From: Acinetobacter calcoaceticus
Lineage (GTDB): Bacteria > Pseudomonadota > Gammaproteobacteria > Pseudomonadales > Moraxellaceae
Assembly (NCBI RefSeq): GCF_004345325.1
Contig: NZ_SLVJ01000008.1
Coordinates: forward strand, 80,690-144,689
DNA length: 64,000 nt
Direction: 5' to 3'
Positions 26,797 through 38,351 of the stretch are shown here, piece after piece. The notes beneath the pieces are model-generated. The model was not told the origin of the DNA. It saw only the letters and a list, made by a program, of their open reading frames with translations, and did not search any database. The translations under genes were made by a program, and so were the position numbers. The first letter of the stretch is position 1, and each line of letters starts with the position of its first letter.

Positions 26797-26831
26797 GATG
26801 CAGTATGATCTATCCTTGGATCAAATGCATC
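26797..26831. repeat. Imperfect inverted repeat in the fur-bamE divergent promoter
   Basis: GATGCAGTATGATC (26797-26810) and GGATCAAATGCATC (26818-26831) form an imperfect inverted repeat around seven bases, 28 bp before bamE. It may be an operator shared by the two divergent genes. It does not look like a good Fur box. Confidence 0.4.
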
Positions 26832-26858
26832 AAAATTAATTTGGGATAGTGTAGCAAA

Positions 26859-27257
26859 ATGCAAAAAATCATGCTGACCTTACTCGTCGCTTCATTGCTT
26901 GGCGGTTGTTCAATATTTGGCGTATACAAGGTTGATATTCCTCAAGGAACGCCACTGACAAAAACCCAAGCATCAAAAATTCAAGTCGGTATGACCTTCC
27001 AACAAGTTCAATTCTTACTTGGAAGTCCAACCGTTACGGACCCGATGAATCAACTCCGTTGGGATTACATTTACAACTACATTCCTGGCACCTATGCCAA
27101 AAAGGCCAAGATTCCAGCAGCACATGGTCAACATTTAAAAGTCTATTTTAATGAGTCGGGTATTGTAAATAAAATTGAAGGTCTTGAGACCATCCCTGAA
27201 ACTCAACCAGGCTTACCGGCATCTAAAGAAGCCATTTTGAATGCCCCACCACTATAG
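26859..27257 (+). CDS. bamE: Outer membrane protein assembly factor BamE
   Basis: A small lipoprotein of the BAM complex that folds beta-barrel proteins into the outer membrane (older names SmpA and OmlA). The signal ends in a lipobox LLGGC (Cys16). The BamE core follows with QVGMTFQQVQFLLGSPTVTDP and RWDYIYNYIPG. At 132 residues it is a normal length, with a short Pro-rich tail. It is divergent from fur and ends at a strong terminator shared with the convergent rnfH gene. Confidence 0.95.
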   Translation: MQKIMLTLLVASLLGGCSIFGVYKVDIPQGTPLTKTQASKIQVGMTFQQVQFLLGSPTVTDPMNQLRWDYIYNYIPGTYAKKAKIPAAHGQHLKVYFNESGIVNKIEGLETIPETQPGLPASKEAILNAPPL

Positions 27258-27270
27258 TCAATTTATGAAA

Positions 27271-27305
27271 AAAAGCCACCCCTCAACTGAGGGGTTTTCT
27301 TATTT
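27271..27305. terminator. Bidirectional terminator between bamE and rnfH
   Basis: ACCCCTC (27278-27284) pairs with GAGGGGT (27289-27295) around a 4-nt loop. A T run follows on the plus strand and an A run precedes it, giving T on the minus strand, so it can serve both convergent genes. Confidence 0.85.
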
Positions 27306-27311
27306 TTTCAA

Positions 27312-27626
27312 TCATTTAAAGCGATTGCCACGACAGTAACGCCCGACTGGGTTGGCGACTGCGCGTTTTCGGCGGATATCCTGTGGATGGATAAGTAGCG
27401 GACGATAAATCTCAACGCGATCTCCCGCGTGTAGCAGATGATTCATGTCTTTTATCATTAAACCATAAATGCCATATTTCGGCTGTTCAGGCAACTCGAC
27501 CAAGTCTGCAATACCACTTAACTTAATTGCTTGTTGAAGAGTCATCCCGACAACAAAATCCAGCTCAAGATAATATTGCTGATCAGGACTGGCATAGGCC
27601 ACCCATATCTTCGCCGTACTCAACAT
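27312..27626 (-). CDS. rnfH: RnfH-family ubiquitin-like protein
   Basis: A 104-residue protein of the RnfH (UPF0125) family with a ubiquitin/MoaD-like fold. The role is poorly known; the gene often sits near smpA/bamE, as here. Blocks typical of the family are KIWVAYASPDQQYYLELDF, GMTLQQAI, YGIYG and GDRVEIYRPLLIHPQDIRRKRA. The real start is the ATG at 27626, whose first base overlaps the stop of the upstream transporter gene (TAATG). A longer reading frame to 27704 lies inside that gene and has no support. The overlap indicates translational coupling. Confidence 0.92.
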   Translation of the reverse strand: MLSTAKIWVAYASPDQQYYLELDFVVGMTLQQAIKLSGIADLVELPEQPKYGIYGLMIKDMNHLLHAGDRVEIYRPLLIHPQDIRRKRAVANPVGRYCRGNRFK

Positions 27627-28693
27627 TAGAACCACTGCCCTAGATAGGAAATGATTGCAAGCACGATCGCCAAAGGCAATATGATGCGAATCGCTATACG
27701 CCACAGATTATAAAACAGCTCATTGCTGAAATTCATTGCCTTACGTAAATGACTAATTTTCATCAACCAACCAACAAAGATCGAATACAGCAAGCAAATC
27801 AATAAGCCCAATAGCATCAATAAAGGGTTTAACAGCAGGTCTAACATCGGAACCAACCAAATCGCTAGACCGAGTACCAAGATTGCGTATTGCACCACGA
27901 TAGAAACTTGACGATGTTGTAATTGTTCACGGGTCAACTGCAGTAACAACGCTGCAGCGAATACTGTGCTGATGAACAAGGCCACTGCGGGAATTTGTGC
28001 CGTAATACCAAAGTAACCAAAAGCCACCACAGCCAAGAGTTGTGCGATCCAGATGGGTAATACGGTTGAACTTGCGCTCTGCTGTTGCTGAACCTGCTGC
28101 AAACTACTTTGCCAGTAGATACCTAAACCTAAACCTGAAGCAACCAAAGCCAACACAGTGGCATTGCCCCACTCGTTAAATTCGATTGCTGTCACTTGCC
28201 ACGGCGCTAAACTGGTTCCAAATACATTGGCGACGATCACAGATGCTACAACACCAAGCGCTGTCAAGATCACCAAGAGTTTGCGTGGCACAAAGGACAA
28301 CGCCAATGCCAACACCAAGCTCATTAATAAAGCGATATTGCCATCAAGGTTCAATTGCGAATATTGCAAACTGATCTGACTGATATTATTGAGTAATCCA
28401 CCAGCAAGGAATGGAATAAATAAGCACGCCAACCAACCCATCCCCCGCCATTTGGCAGAGACATCGGCATCACGCGTCAAAGTAGAGAGAGCATTCAGCG
28501 CTGTTGTTTTTGAGCGTTTTGCTAAAGCGATTTCTAGGTAAGCGATCGGAAGCGCCAACAGCAACATGCTGACAAACCACAGCAGCCAAAAGTCCAGTTG
28601 GCGTTCAGCCGTGAGGCCAAGGATGGGAGCCAACCCTGCAATAATGATAAATGATACGCAAAATGCCATGAGCGGCGCTAACCATCGTGACAT
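27626..28693 (-). CDS. Multi-pass membrane protein resembling neurotransmitter:sodium symporters
   Basis: About 355 residues with roughly ten hydrophobic segments, so an inner membrane transporter-like protein. The last segment (ELFYNLWRIAIRIILPLAIVL) resembles the end of NSS (SNF) family transporters, but the protein is short for that family (usually 440 or more) and the sodium-site motifs are not obvious. The assignment is therefore tentative. The ATG at 28693 has AGGA 8 bp upstream; another ATG at 28708 is possible. Its stop overlaps the rnfH start. The substrate is unknown. Confidence 0.7.
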   Translation of the reverse strand: MSRWLAPLMAFCVSFIIIAGLAPILGLTAERQLDFWLLWFVSMLLLALPIAYLEIALAKRSKTTALNALSTLTRDADVSAKWRGMGWLACLFIPFLAGGLLNNISQISLQYSQLNLDGNIALLMSLVLALALSFVPRKLLVILTALGVVASVIVANVFGTSLAPWQVTAIEFNEWGNATVLALVASGLGLGIYWQSSLQQVQQQQSASSTVLPIWIAQLLAVVAFGYFGITAQIPAVALFISTVFAAALLLQLTREQLQHRQVSIVVQYAILVLGLAIWLVPMLDLLLNPLLMLLGLLICLLYSIFVGWLMKISHLRKAMNFSNELFYNLWRIAIRIILPLAIVLAIISYLGQWF

Positions 28694-28913
28694 CGAATTG
28701 TCCTGCATGACGAATACCCATTAAAAGTCTGCTGCTATTTTGCCTTTGTCATTGCTGAAAATCAAAGTTTAGACTGAAAAAACCGCTACCTAGCCCGAAA
28801 TAGCCCACTGAGCCAGTCAAACCAATGTCCAACTGGGATTAAATGCTGAACTATAGAAAGATTTCATGCAAAGCTTTGGACTATTAAACTTATAAGTTTT
28901 TAAGTTTTAAGCC

Positions 28914-29762
28914 TTAGTACTGATCTGCTTGGGTAATGCGTTTAAGGCTAGGATCAAGTTGCTCTCTTTTGAGACGCTCAATCTGAGTCACCGTCTTTTG
29001 AACAGGCATGCCATCTTTAAATAAGATCAACTCGCCAGCCTGAAAAGAGTGCCAAGATTCATTGTGGGTCAATGGCTCAGTGGTAATCACCGCAACACGA
29101 TCTTCAGGGGTCGTCAGTTCACTAAAATCCACTTCCACATCCAGATCAATCAACTGAGCAGCTTGAAACGGATATTCACGTACCAACCAATGCAGTTTTG
29201 TGGTCGCATAACTAAACAGTGCCTGACCATTGGACAAACAGAAATTAAATGTGCCGTACTCTGCTATCGTTGGAGAAATCTCAGCCAATGCATCAAAGAC
29301 TTGGCCTAACTCTGGTTCGATATAACCAAAGCGTTCAACCAATTGATCCAAGACATAACAAAATGCCCACTCACTATCGGTATTTCCAACAGGGGTGAAA
29401 CGTGCAGATAAACGTGGATGAAACTGGTATAGATCACCATTGTGGGCAAAAATCCATTGTCTACCCCACAACTCTCGACTAAAGGGATGCGAGTTTTCTA
29501 GGGTGATCTTTCCCTGCGTGGCTTTACGTATATGTGCAATAACATTGCGCGATTTAATCGGATAATTACGAATTAATTCTGCGATTGGAGATTCAACAGC
29601 AGATTGATTATCAACAAATAAACGACAAGCTTTGTCTTCAAAAAAGGCAATCCCAAAACCATCAGAGTGATCTGAGGTAATTCCTGCACGCTGTGAAAAC
29701 CCTCGGAATGAAAAAGTAATATCCGTCGGGGTCGCGCAATTCATTCCAAGCAACTGGCACAT
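28914..29762 (-). CDS. Class II glutamine amidotransferase (YafJ-like)
   Basis: A 282-residue Ntn-type glutamine amidotransferase. Started at the ATG 29762 it reads MCQLLGMNC, which places the catalytic Cys at position 2 as these enzymes require once the Met is removed. Starting 13 codons further upstream would bury it. Further motifs are DGFGIAFF, RKATQGKITLENSHPF, FAHNGDLY and NTDSEWAF. This is the stand-alone YafJ-type family, whose acceptor substrate is unknown. It lies downstream of an OlsB-like acyltransferase gene on the same strand with a gap of about 95 bp. Confidence 0.9.
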   Translation of the reverse strand: MCQLLGMNCATPTDITFSFRGFSQRAGITSDHSDGFGIAFFEDKACRLFVDNQSAVESPIAELIRNYPIKSRNVIAHIRKATQGKITLENSHPFSRELWGRQWIFAHNGDLYQFHPRLSARFTPVGNTDSEWAFCYVLDQLVERFGYIEPELGQVFDALAEISPTIAEYGTFNFCLSNGQALFSYATTKLHWLVREYPFQAAQLIDLDVEVDFSELTTPEDRVAVITTEPLTHNESWHSFQAGELILFKDGMPVQKTVTQIERLKREQLDPSLKRITQADQY

Positions 29763-29857
29763 AATCATTCTTATAACTAAACTTATATCGGTATTGTGCA
29801 TCAGTCCCTGAGTGCTTGCAAATCAGTTTATTTGCAAGCATCAGCCGAATCAAAGAT

Positions 29858-30634
29858 TTAGCGTTGCACCATTTTGTTGCGAACGAAATTTTTCGCTACA
29901 CCATTTACATCTAAGAACACGAAGTAATCTAGGCAATTAAAGCCAACATCATGAAAAGCTTGAGTCGAGAGCTTAGCATTCATACTCAAATAGACTTGAA
30001 ACAACTTCGGTACCCGCTCATCTTGAGGAAAACTATACTCAGGATGATTCGGCTCATGCGATTGCAATGCAGCGACATTGACCAGTTTAGAAGGTGCCAA
30101 TTGTTTAATAAATTGATGGGTATAGTAGGCTCTCGCTTGATTACCCTCTAAGCGAATGCTGACACATCCGATCAGATGCTTGGCTTTCATTTTCCAGAGT
30201 ACGGTTGGTACCAAATTTAACCATAAAATAGACAGTGCCCGTCCATTACGATAACGAGGATGCACACAAGTACGGCCGATTTCTACGATATTGGATAGAT
30301 GTGCAAAGCTTGAAACATCAAACTCTTGCGCGCTATAGCTTTGATGTAATTGATGACCTTGGAACAATTTCAATCGGGTATAAGCCACGATCTCGTTACT
30401 CCATTTGTCCCGCAATACCGCATGTTCACAATCGAGATCATAAAGATCTTGATCTATGCCGTTTTCAAATGAGATGCCAAATTGGTCAGAAAATTGTTCT
30501 GCTCTGAATTTTTGTACTTCTTTGAGTTGCTTAAGATCTTCAACCCATTCAAAACGATATTGTGATTGTGGTTTTTTTTGGCGCGTAAGAGGGAAGCTTA
30601 AATTTTGTCTATACTGGTTCAGTTTTGCAAACAT
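29858..30634 (-). CDS. GNAT-like N-acyltransferase, OlsB-related
   Basis: A 258-residue protein of the acyl-homoserine-lactone-synthase/OlsB branch of GNAT folds. The key block is IVEIGRTCVHPRYRNGRAL near residues 115-133, with LIGCVSIRL after it. OlsB moves a 3-hydroxyacyl chain from ACP to ornithine in ornithine-lipid synthesis. Whether this protein does that is not certain, since its partner acyltransferase (olsA) is not adjacent. A PlsC-like acyltransferase lies at 38602 but its context is different. The upstream region to argB holds argB's terminator. Confidence 0.75.
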   Translation of the reverse strand: MFAKLNQYRQNLSFPLTRQKKPQSQYRFEWVEDLKQLKEVQKFRAEQFSDQFGISFENGIDQDLYDLDCEHAVLRDKWSNEIVAYTRLKLFQGHQLHQSYSAQEFDVSSFAHLSNIVEIGRTCVHPRYRNGRALSILWLNLVPTVLWKMKAKHLIGCVSIRLEGNQARAYYTHQFIKQLAPSKLVNVAALQSHEPNHPEYSFPQDERVPKLFQVYLSMNAKLSTQAFHDVGFNCLDYFVFLDVNGVAKNFVRNKMVQR

Positions 30635-30705
30635 AGTTCAGGACTCCATGTACTTTTAAGTACACTATGCAATCCTTATGACAAAATCATGACCGACAGA
30701 TGATG

Positions 30706-30730
30706 GTTTAAATAAGCCACCGAAGTGGCT
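30706..30730 (-). terminator. Intrinsic terminator of algC-argB
   Basis: On the minus strand AGCCAC pairs with GTGGCT (30715-30730) around a TTCG tetraloop and is followed by TATTTAAA, 11 bp after the argB stop. The stem is short but the tetraloop is very stable. Confidence 0.6.
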
Positions 30731-30741
30731 AAAGTTATTCT

Positions 30742-33082
<2,341 letters not shown>

Positions 33083-33587
33083 AGGCAATTAATCTATTTT
33101 CCCCAAGAATTCATATTCTTGAGTGGGTATTCAGCATCTAAATAAAGTGGTTTTCCAACTTTAATTTGCTGCGTTTAGACATCTTAATTTGCCAATAACT
33201 ATATAACTTTAATTATTTTATAGGATATTTATTTTGTTACATCGCGGGCCTAAACACACATATCCCAGCGCATAAACAGTTTTATTTGGTTTAATTGCTC
33301 AATAATAATCCACTTAAAATCACAATTAATAAATATAATGCAAAATACATCACATTTATTTTAATTAAAAAAATATAATTTATGCTTACATAATGTGTAC
33401 AAAAGAAGAACGTATAAATTAACCATTTAATAAATATATGCTTATTAGAAGTTTGAATAAACTTCAAAAACAATACTCAAGATATTCTTAACCCTTGAAC
33501 CATTGCTTAAAACAAATAATACTCAGTGTTCGATAGCTCTTCGCTTTAGAGCACTTTAAAACCATCTTCTAGGAGACCATATTACGG
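33083..33587. other. AT-rich spacer without a convincing gene
   Basis: About 500 bp between algC and the riboflavin synthase-like gene. It contains a 60-codon minus-strand frame with two hydrophobic stretches (33291-33473), but the base composition makes such frames likely by chance. I looked for an FMN riboswitch before the riboflavin gene and found none of its conserved sequence. Confidence 0.5.
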
Positions 33588-34211
33588 ATGTATACAGGTA
33601 TTGTATTGGGCACTGAGCAGATAAATGCGGTGACGAAGCATGACGGCTACAACAGCATTCAGGTTTCAAATCAACATGGATTCTTTAATGATGTTTTTAT
33701 AGGTGCCAGCGTTTCTATAGATGGTACTTGTCTAACAGTCACTCAAATCGATTTAGATCTTAAATGGGTCAGTTTTGATATTTCAGCTCTGACTCTAAGT
33801 TTGACAACGTTGAAGTTCCTACGAGTAGAAGCCATCGTCAATATTGAACGGTCTTATAAAATGGGCATGGAAAATGGTGGGCACAACCTTTATGGGCACA
33901 TCGAAGATATGGCTGAAGTTGTTGGCCTATCACATCTAGGTGAAACACTGCATCTAGATCTAAAAATACCTGCTGAAAAAATTAAGTATTTCTTTCTTAA
34001 AGGATTCATTGGACTTCACGGTTGTAGCCTGACCGTCAATCAAGTCAATAAACAGCAACACCACGTCTCTGTAGACCTCATTCCTGAAACCCTGAGACTC
34101 ACCAATTTGAGTACTGTTCAAATTGGTGATTTTCTCAACTTTGAGATTGATCAAACCACACGCACCTTGGTGGATACCATTGAAGCTATCTATCAAAACC
34201 GTAGCAACTAA
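33588..34211 (+). CDS. Riboflavin synthase alpha subunit-type protein
   Basis: Two lumazine-binding domains in tandem (about 1-95 and 96-200), the architecture of riboflavin synthase alpha, which joins two lumazines into riboflavin. Landmarks are MYTGIVLGT, VSIDGTCLTVTQ, NIERSYKMGMENGGH, GHIEDMAEV, FIGLHGCSLTVNQV and DLIPETLR. It resembles the E. coli RibC branch. It is not in a rib operon, has no riboswitch and lies in AT-rich DNA. The genome could have a second copy, so this could be an accessory copy or an antenna-like lumazine-binding protein. An AGGAG site precedes the ATG. Confidence 0.85.
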   Translation: MYTGIVLGTEQINAVTKHDGYNSIQVSNQHGFFNDVFIGASVSIDGTCLTVTQIDLDLKWVSFDISALTLSLTTLKFLRVEAIVNIERSYKMGMENGGHNLYGHIEDMAEVVGLSHLGETLHLDLKIPAEKIKYFFLKGFIGLHGCSLTVNQVNKQQHHVSVDLIPETLRLTNLSTVQIGDFLNFEIDQTTRTLVDTIEAIYQNRSN

Positions 34212-34460
34212 GTCCTGACTAGGACATTAAGCTATTGATTATTTGATACTTTGACGACTTGGTCGCCCGCACACGACTGGCTCAAGTTCACCCAATGATC
34301 ATTTTTTTGTTTGACAATCCAATGCTAAAGCTGTCCCTAACTGATATTGCTGTGACCTCATAGGCACTTAACTCCAGATGACGAAGCAGTAGTATAGAGA
34401 TTAAGAAAAACAAACATGTAGTGATCAAGTGTGACTCTGCACTTGCTAAGGAGTATTAGC

Positions 34461-35342
34461 ATGAATGCTAAGGTGAATATTACAAACCGTGCAGGCGCGT
34501 CATTCCCAGTACGCAGAATGAATTTTGATTTTGACCAAGTCCCTGAATATTGGATGAATGATTCAGCCAGCCTGACTCACTTCATGACAGGACTATCTGC
34601 ACTCTTTCCAGCAGGTGAAAAGTTTTTTATTGATAGTGTTCGTGCAGTTCGTTATCACCCATCAATCAAAGACAATCTAGATCTACAAAAAGAAATTAGT
34701 GCTTTCATCGGTCAAGAAGCCATGCATACCCATGAGCATATTGGTTTTAATGCATCGGCTCAGAAATATGGTCATGATGTAGACCGCCTTGATCAAATGA
34801 CGGACAAAACCATACAAACTGCACGTCTCATACTTGGCAAGGTAATGAAACCTTTCGGGGTCACTCAAGACATGTTTGATCTCATGGCAACAACTGCTCT
34901 TGAACACTTCACTGCGACACTGGCTACACAGTTACTTGAAAATAAACATATTCAACAACTCATGACCGATGAGACCATGGCCTATATGTGGTATTGGCAT
35001 GCCATTGAAGAAAATGAACATAAAGCAGTCGCCTACGATGTATTTGAAGGTGTCTTCGGCAAAGGAATCAAAGCCTATATCGCGCGTTGCGGATCATTAA
35101 TTGCGGCTATGCTGACATTATTTGTAGTACAAAGTTACTTTGTAGGTCGCCTACTTCAGCAAGACAATAAATTAGCTGCGCAAAGTTTAAAAGAGCTATA
35201 CCAGTTTGCCTATAGTCCAAGCAAAGGCATCATTTCGGGAATGGCAAAAGAAATGTTGCTGTATTTTAAACCTGGTTTTCACCCTAATGATATTGATAGC
35301 CATGCCCTGCTCAATACTTGGCGCGTAAAACTCGGGCTTTAA
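34461..35342 (+). CDS. Predicted metal-dependent hydrolase (ferritin-like, PF10118 type)
   Basis: A 293-residue protein of an uncharacterised family annotated as metal-dependent hydrolase. Repeated acidic/His helices suggest a di-metal four-helix bundle: FIGQEAMHTHEH, TTALEHFTA and WHAIEENEHKAVAYDVF. A hydrophobic segment near residues 210-232 could associate with the membrane. I start at the ATG 34461 (MNAKVNITNRAG), which has AAGGAG 8 bp upstream, not the GTG ten codons earlier. It is followed by a good terminator, so it stands alone. Its substrate is unknown. Confidence 0.88.
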   Translation: MNAKVNITNRAGASFPVRRMNFDFDQVPEYWMNDSASLTHFMTGLSALFPAGEKFFIDSVRAVRYHPSIKDNLDLQKEISAFIGQEAMHTHEHIGFNASAQKYGHDVDRLDQMTDKTIQTARLILGKVMKPFGVTQDMFDLMATTALEHFTATLATQLLENKHIQQLMTDETMAYMWYWHAIEENEHKAVAYDVFEGVFGKGIKAYIARCGSLIAAMLTLFVVQSYFVGRLLQQDNKLAAQSLKELYQFAYSPSKGIISGMAKEMLLYFKPGFHPNDIDSHALLNTWRVKLGL

Positions 35343-35381
35343 TATATTGGTTTAGGTTTCTTCAGTGATGATTGGATTCAT

Positions 35382-35409
35382 AAAGGCAATTTAAATTGCC
35401 TTTATTTTT
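35382..35409 (+). terminator. Intrinsic terminator of the predicted hydrolase gene
   Basis: AAAGGCAATTT (35382-35392) and AAATTGCCTTT (35393-35403) are perfect complements, followed by ATTTTTG. Confidence 0.75.
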
Positions 35410-35471
35410 GCTCGTCATTTACTGTGAAGTTCTTATAATAGCCGTCTCAGTGATTAGAACAGTGAATAAAC

Positions 35472-35930
35472 ATGGTTCGTTTGATGCAAAAAGCGGATTT
35501 AGAAGCAGTAACCGCCATTGAAAAGCGAGTACAAAGTCATCCTTGGAATCTAAATCAATTTAGCCAATCTTTGGCAAGCGATCAATGTACTATCATTGAA
35601 CATCAATCTGAGGTCGCTGGTTTTTGTATATTGCAGCCTGTACTTGATGAAGCCAATTTATTATTAATGGCGATCCATCCACAGTATCAAGGTCAGGGCT
35701 TAGGTGCTGCACTATTAAAACAGTCTCTAGAATTACTTAAAAATGATCCACTGCAAGTTTTTCTAGAAGTCAGAGAAAGTAATCTTGCCGCAATTGCCCT
35801 ATATCAAAAATTAGATTTTCATCAAATTGATTTGCGACGAAATTATTATCCGCTCGCACAAGGTGGCCGTGAACATGCGGTGATCATGGTCAAAACCTGC
35901 CATGATGATTTTTCTAAATTGTTCAAATAA
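35472..35930 (+). CDS. rimI: Ribosomal protein alanine N-acetyltransferase
   Basis: A 152-residue GNAT enzyme related to RimI, which acetylates the N terminus of ribosomal protein S18. The acetyl-CoA loop is VHP-like IHPQYQGQGLGAALL. The RimI-type C-terminal blocks are FLEVRESNLAAIALYQKLDF and RRNYYPLAQGGREHAVIM. It starts at ATG 35472. It converges on the bpt gene and stands alone. Confidence 0.9.
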   Translation: MVRLMQKADLEAVTAIEKRVQSHPWNLNQFSQSLASDQCTIIEHQSEVAGFCILQPVLDEANLLLMAIHPQYQGQGLGAALLKQSLELLKNDPLQVFLEVRESNLAAIALYQKLDFHQIDLRRNYYPLAQGGREHAVIMVKTCHDDFSKLFK

Positions 35931-35946
35931 CTGTTTCTTGAATGAG

Positions 35947-36771
35947 TTAAAGTTGCGACTCAGTGATAATGTCGTTCCATTCAGCGGGTAGTGTTGTCAT
36001 TAACATGCCACCTAACTGCTGAATTTCTGCAGCACTTAAGACTCGATTTAATCGGCGCCACTGACCATCTAACAACAGTTCAATCGGGCTATATTGGGTC
36101 TTGTAGTTCATTTTATCTGAATGTGGAACCCAATAGCCCAAATATACAAAATCCAGTTGCTCAGCTTTGGCATACTCAATTTGTTTTAAAATGGCATAAA
36201 CCCCCAATGATCGCTGATTTTCATCTGGATCAAAAAAAGTATAAACCGCTGAAATCCCGTCATCTAACTGATCACAGGTGGAAACACTTAGCAATCGATC
36301 ATCTTTCCATAATTCTAAGAAAAAACTATCACTACAACTGTGAATCAAAAACTTTTCGAATTGATCATAACTCGGTGGGAACATGTCGCCATTGGAATGA
36401 CGCTCATTGATATAACGTTCATACAAGGCATAATGCATCGCACTGGCATCGACCGTTCTGGTAATGCGCATGCTCAAATCTTGATTGCGTTTCCATGATT
36501 TTTTTTGCTGACTGTTCATTTTAAAATCAAGTACAGGTACCCGACATGACAGACATTGGCGACATAAATGACATTCGGGCCGATAAACAAAATCACCACT
36601 ACGGCGAAAACCTAATCGAGATAACTCAGAAAGTGTTAACACATCAATACGATGTGCTGGATCCAAAAAAACCATGCGCGCAGATTTATTGTCTAAGTAG
36701 CTGCACTCATGGGGAGGCGTAATATAATACTGTAAATCGTTTAATCGGGACTTTGGATGATACGAATTCAT
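35947..36771 (-). CDS. bpt: Aspartate/glutamate leucyltransferase (N-degron pathway)
   Basis: Transfers leucine from Leu-tRNA to proteins with N-terminal Asp or Glu, marking them for ClpAP. The 274 residues from ATG 36771 (MNSYHPKSRLND) carry the N-terminal Cys cluster (CHLCRQCLSCR), the NRDFKR-like block WKRNQDLSM, and the C-terminal YLGYWVPHSDKMNYKTQYSPIE. A longer frame to 36861 overlaps aat and adds nothing family-like. aat lies 23 bp upstream, so both tRNA-dependent N-degron transferases are co-expressed. Confidence 0.95.
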   Translation of the reverse strand: MNSYHPKSRLNDLQYYITPPHECSYLDNKSARMVFLDPAHRIDVLTLSELSRLGFRRSGDFVYRPECHLCRQCLSCRVPVLDFKMNSQQKKSWKRNQDLSMRITRTVDASAMHYALYERYINERHSNGDMFPPSYDQFEKFLIHSCSDSFFLELWKDDRLLSVSTCDQLDDGISAVYTFFDPDENQRSLGVYAILKQIEYAKAEQLDFVYLGYWVPHSDKMNYKTQYSPIELLLDGQWRRLNRVLSAAEIQQLGGMLMTTLPAEWNDIITESQL

Positions 36772-36794
36772 AATTATTGCCCCTCTGTTTGTGA

Positions 36795-37520
36795 TTATCG
36801 AAGACTTGCATGCAGCGCGATGCTTTGAGTTGAAAATACACCCTCTTGGTATTTTTTCCAATCGATCGCAGGCGCTTTTACAACATCTTGTAACGATTTA
36901 AGATACGCTTGGCGAGAAATCGTACAAGCCCCTAAGCTCATTAAGTGATCATTGACCAATTGGCAGTCTATCCATGGCAGATTTTGCTCAACACCAATCA
37001 ACATTAGTGCATAAAAAGCCATTTTAGACACATCAGTTTCAGTGCTAAACATGGACTCACCAAAACAGCCCTTTCCAATCGTGACACCGTATAAACCACC
37101 GACCAATTGCTGATCATTATTCCAAACTTCAATACTATAAGCGTACCCAGCTCGAAACAGCGCAATATACCCCTCAACAATCTCATCTGAAATCCAAGTT
37201 TCATCTGCATAACGACGTGGAAGTGCACAGTGTCGAATCACTTGATCAAAGGCACGATTCGCTGTTATTCGATAGTTTTTTTTCTTCATACTCCGCATTA
37301 GAGATTTACTTGGATAATATTCTTGCGGATGAATAATGCAGCGCGGTTCAGGACACCACCAACAGATCGGCTCCGCTTCTGAAAACCAAGGAAATAGGCC
37401 ATGGCTGTAGGCCTCATAGAGGGTTTCTGGACTGAGATCAGCACCGATACAGATCAAGCCTTGTTGATCGGGATCTGATGTAATGGGATCAGGAAAGATA
37501 AATTGAGATTGCGCAAGCAT
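36795..37520 (-). CDS. aat: Leucyl/phenylalanyl-tRNA protein transferase
   Basis: Transfers Leu or Phe from tRNA to proteins with N-terminal Lys or Arg. Family blocks are [73 protein letters not shown] and [16 protein letters not shown] start at ATG 37520 ([12 protein letters not shown]), which gives 241 residues and a normal N terminus; the upstream frame to 37628 crosses a terminator hairpin. bpt follows after 23 bp. Confidence 0.95.
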   Translation of the reverse strand: MLAQSQFIFPDPITSDPDQQGLICIGADLSPETLYEAYSHGLFPWFSEAEPICWWCPEPRCIIHPQEYYPSKSLMRSMKKKNYRITANRAFDQVIRHCALPRRYADETWISDEIVEGYIALFRAGYAYSIEVWNNDQQLVGGLYGVTIGKGCFGESMFSTETDVSKMAFYALMLIGVEQNLPWIDCQLVNDHLMSLGACTISRQAYLKSLQDVVKAPAIDWKKYQEGVFSTQSIALHASLR

Positions 37521-37575
37521 AGCCTGGTTCAAGTTGTTGAGATTGAACTTATGATAGCCGATGAAATATTTAAAG

Positions 37576-37611
37576 ATCAAAAAATAAAAAAATCCCACCT
37601 GACGGTGAGAT
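37576..37611 (-). terminator. Intrinsic terminator of the OmpA-type lipoprotein gene
   Basis: On the minus strand ATCTCACC pairs with GGTGGGAT (37611-37592) around GTCA and is followed by a long T run. It lies about 84 bp after the lipoprotein stop and separates it from aat. Confidence 0.75.
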
Positions 37612-37694
37612 TCTCTTATATGTATCAATGCTTTGAGCTAACTAAGCTACACAAGCGCAAAGCCTATTACAATCATGAATTTAAATACCGAAAA

Positions 37695-38351
37695 TTATTG
37701 TTTTTCGTAAATGCTGATTTCTACACGGCGGTTCTGCTCACGACCCGCTGCATCAGCATTGCTTGCGATCGGATTCGCTGAACCATGACCTTGGGCATTG
37801 ATACGATTTGCAGGAATCCCTTGAGAAGCCAGGTAGCTCATAACTGATTGAGCACGTGCTTGAGAAAGCGGTTGGTTGATCGAATCATTACCGGTGTTGT
37901 CGGTATAACCTGTCACAAGAATAACGCTTTTGTTATCTTCAGCCAGTGTTTTAGATACTTTGTTTAAAGTACCGTAGAAATTTGGTTTGATATTTGATTT
38001 GTTGGTATCAAATGTAATGCTACCTGGCATGATCAAGCCAACCGAACCATCTGGATTACGATTGACTTCAACACCAGAACCTTGCATTTGCTCACGTAGT
38101 TTTTTCTCTTTGTTATCGAGATATAAACCCGTTCCGGCACCAACAAGCGCACCAATCGCTGCAGCGCGGTTATTTTGAGCAGAAGTATTCGCATTTGAAC
38201 GAGATAGACCATAGCCAGCCAATGCACCAATACCTGCACCAATAGCTGTTTTGTTATAATCGCTTAAACCGCCGCCAGAACCATTGTTGGTGGTTTGACA
38301 ACCAGTTAATGCAAGCGCCCCGATTACAGTTGAAATCACTAGTGCACGCAT
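37695..38351 (-). CDS. OmpA-family outer membrane lipoprotein (YiaD-like)
   Basis: A 218-residue lipoprotein: signal with lipobox ALTGC (Cys18), then a Gly-rich region with a glycine-zipper look (IGAGIGALAGYG and IGALVGAGTGLYL, about 38-82). A C-terminal OmpA domain (about 105-215) binds peptidoglycan, with the block TGYTDNTGNDSINQPLSQARAQSV and the ending GREQNRRVEISI. This matches YiaD-like proteins that tether the outer membrane to the cell wall. It is transcribed alone and has its own terminator. Confidence 0.92.
   Translation of the reverse strand: MRALVISTVIGALALTGCQTTNNGSGGGLSDYNKTAIGAGIGALAGYGLSRSNANTSAQNNRAAAIGALVGAGTGLYLDNKEKKLREQMQGSGVEVNRNPDGSVGLIMPGSITFDTNKSNIKPNFYGTLNKVSKTLAEDNKSVILVTGYTDNTGNDSINQPLSQARAQSVMSYLASQGIPANRINAQGHGSANPIASNADAAGREQNRRVEISIYEKQ

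Noticed and set aside
33291..33473. A 60-codon minus-strand frame with two hydrophobic stretches
   Set aside because: Lies in very AT-rich DNA where Phe/Ile/Leu-rich frames are expected; no ribosome site or neighbour supports it.
33500..33587. Possible FMN riboswitch before the riboflavin synthase-like gene
   Set aside because: None of the conserved FMN riboswitch sequence (such as the GGGGT...CCCC and GGCGG blocks) is present.
36772..36861. Longer Bpt start overlapping aat
   Set aside because: The extra 30 residues have no match to the family and overlap the end of aat; the ATG at 36771 gives the normal start.
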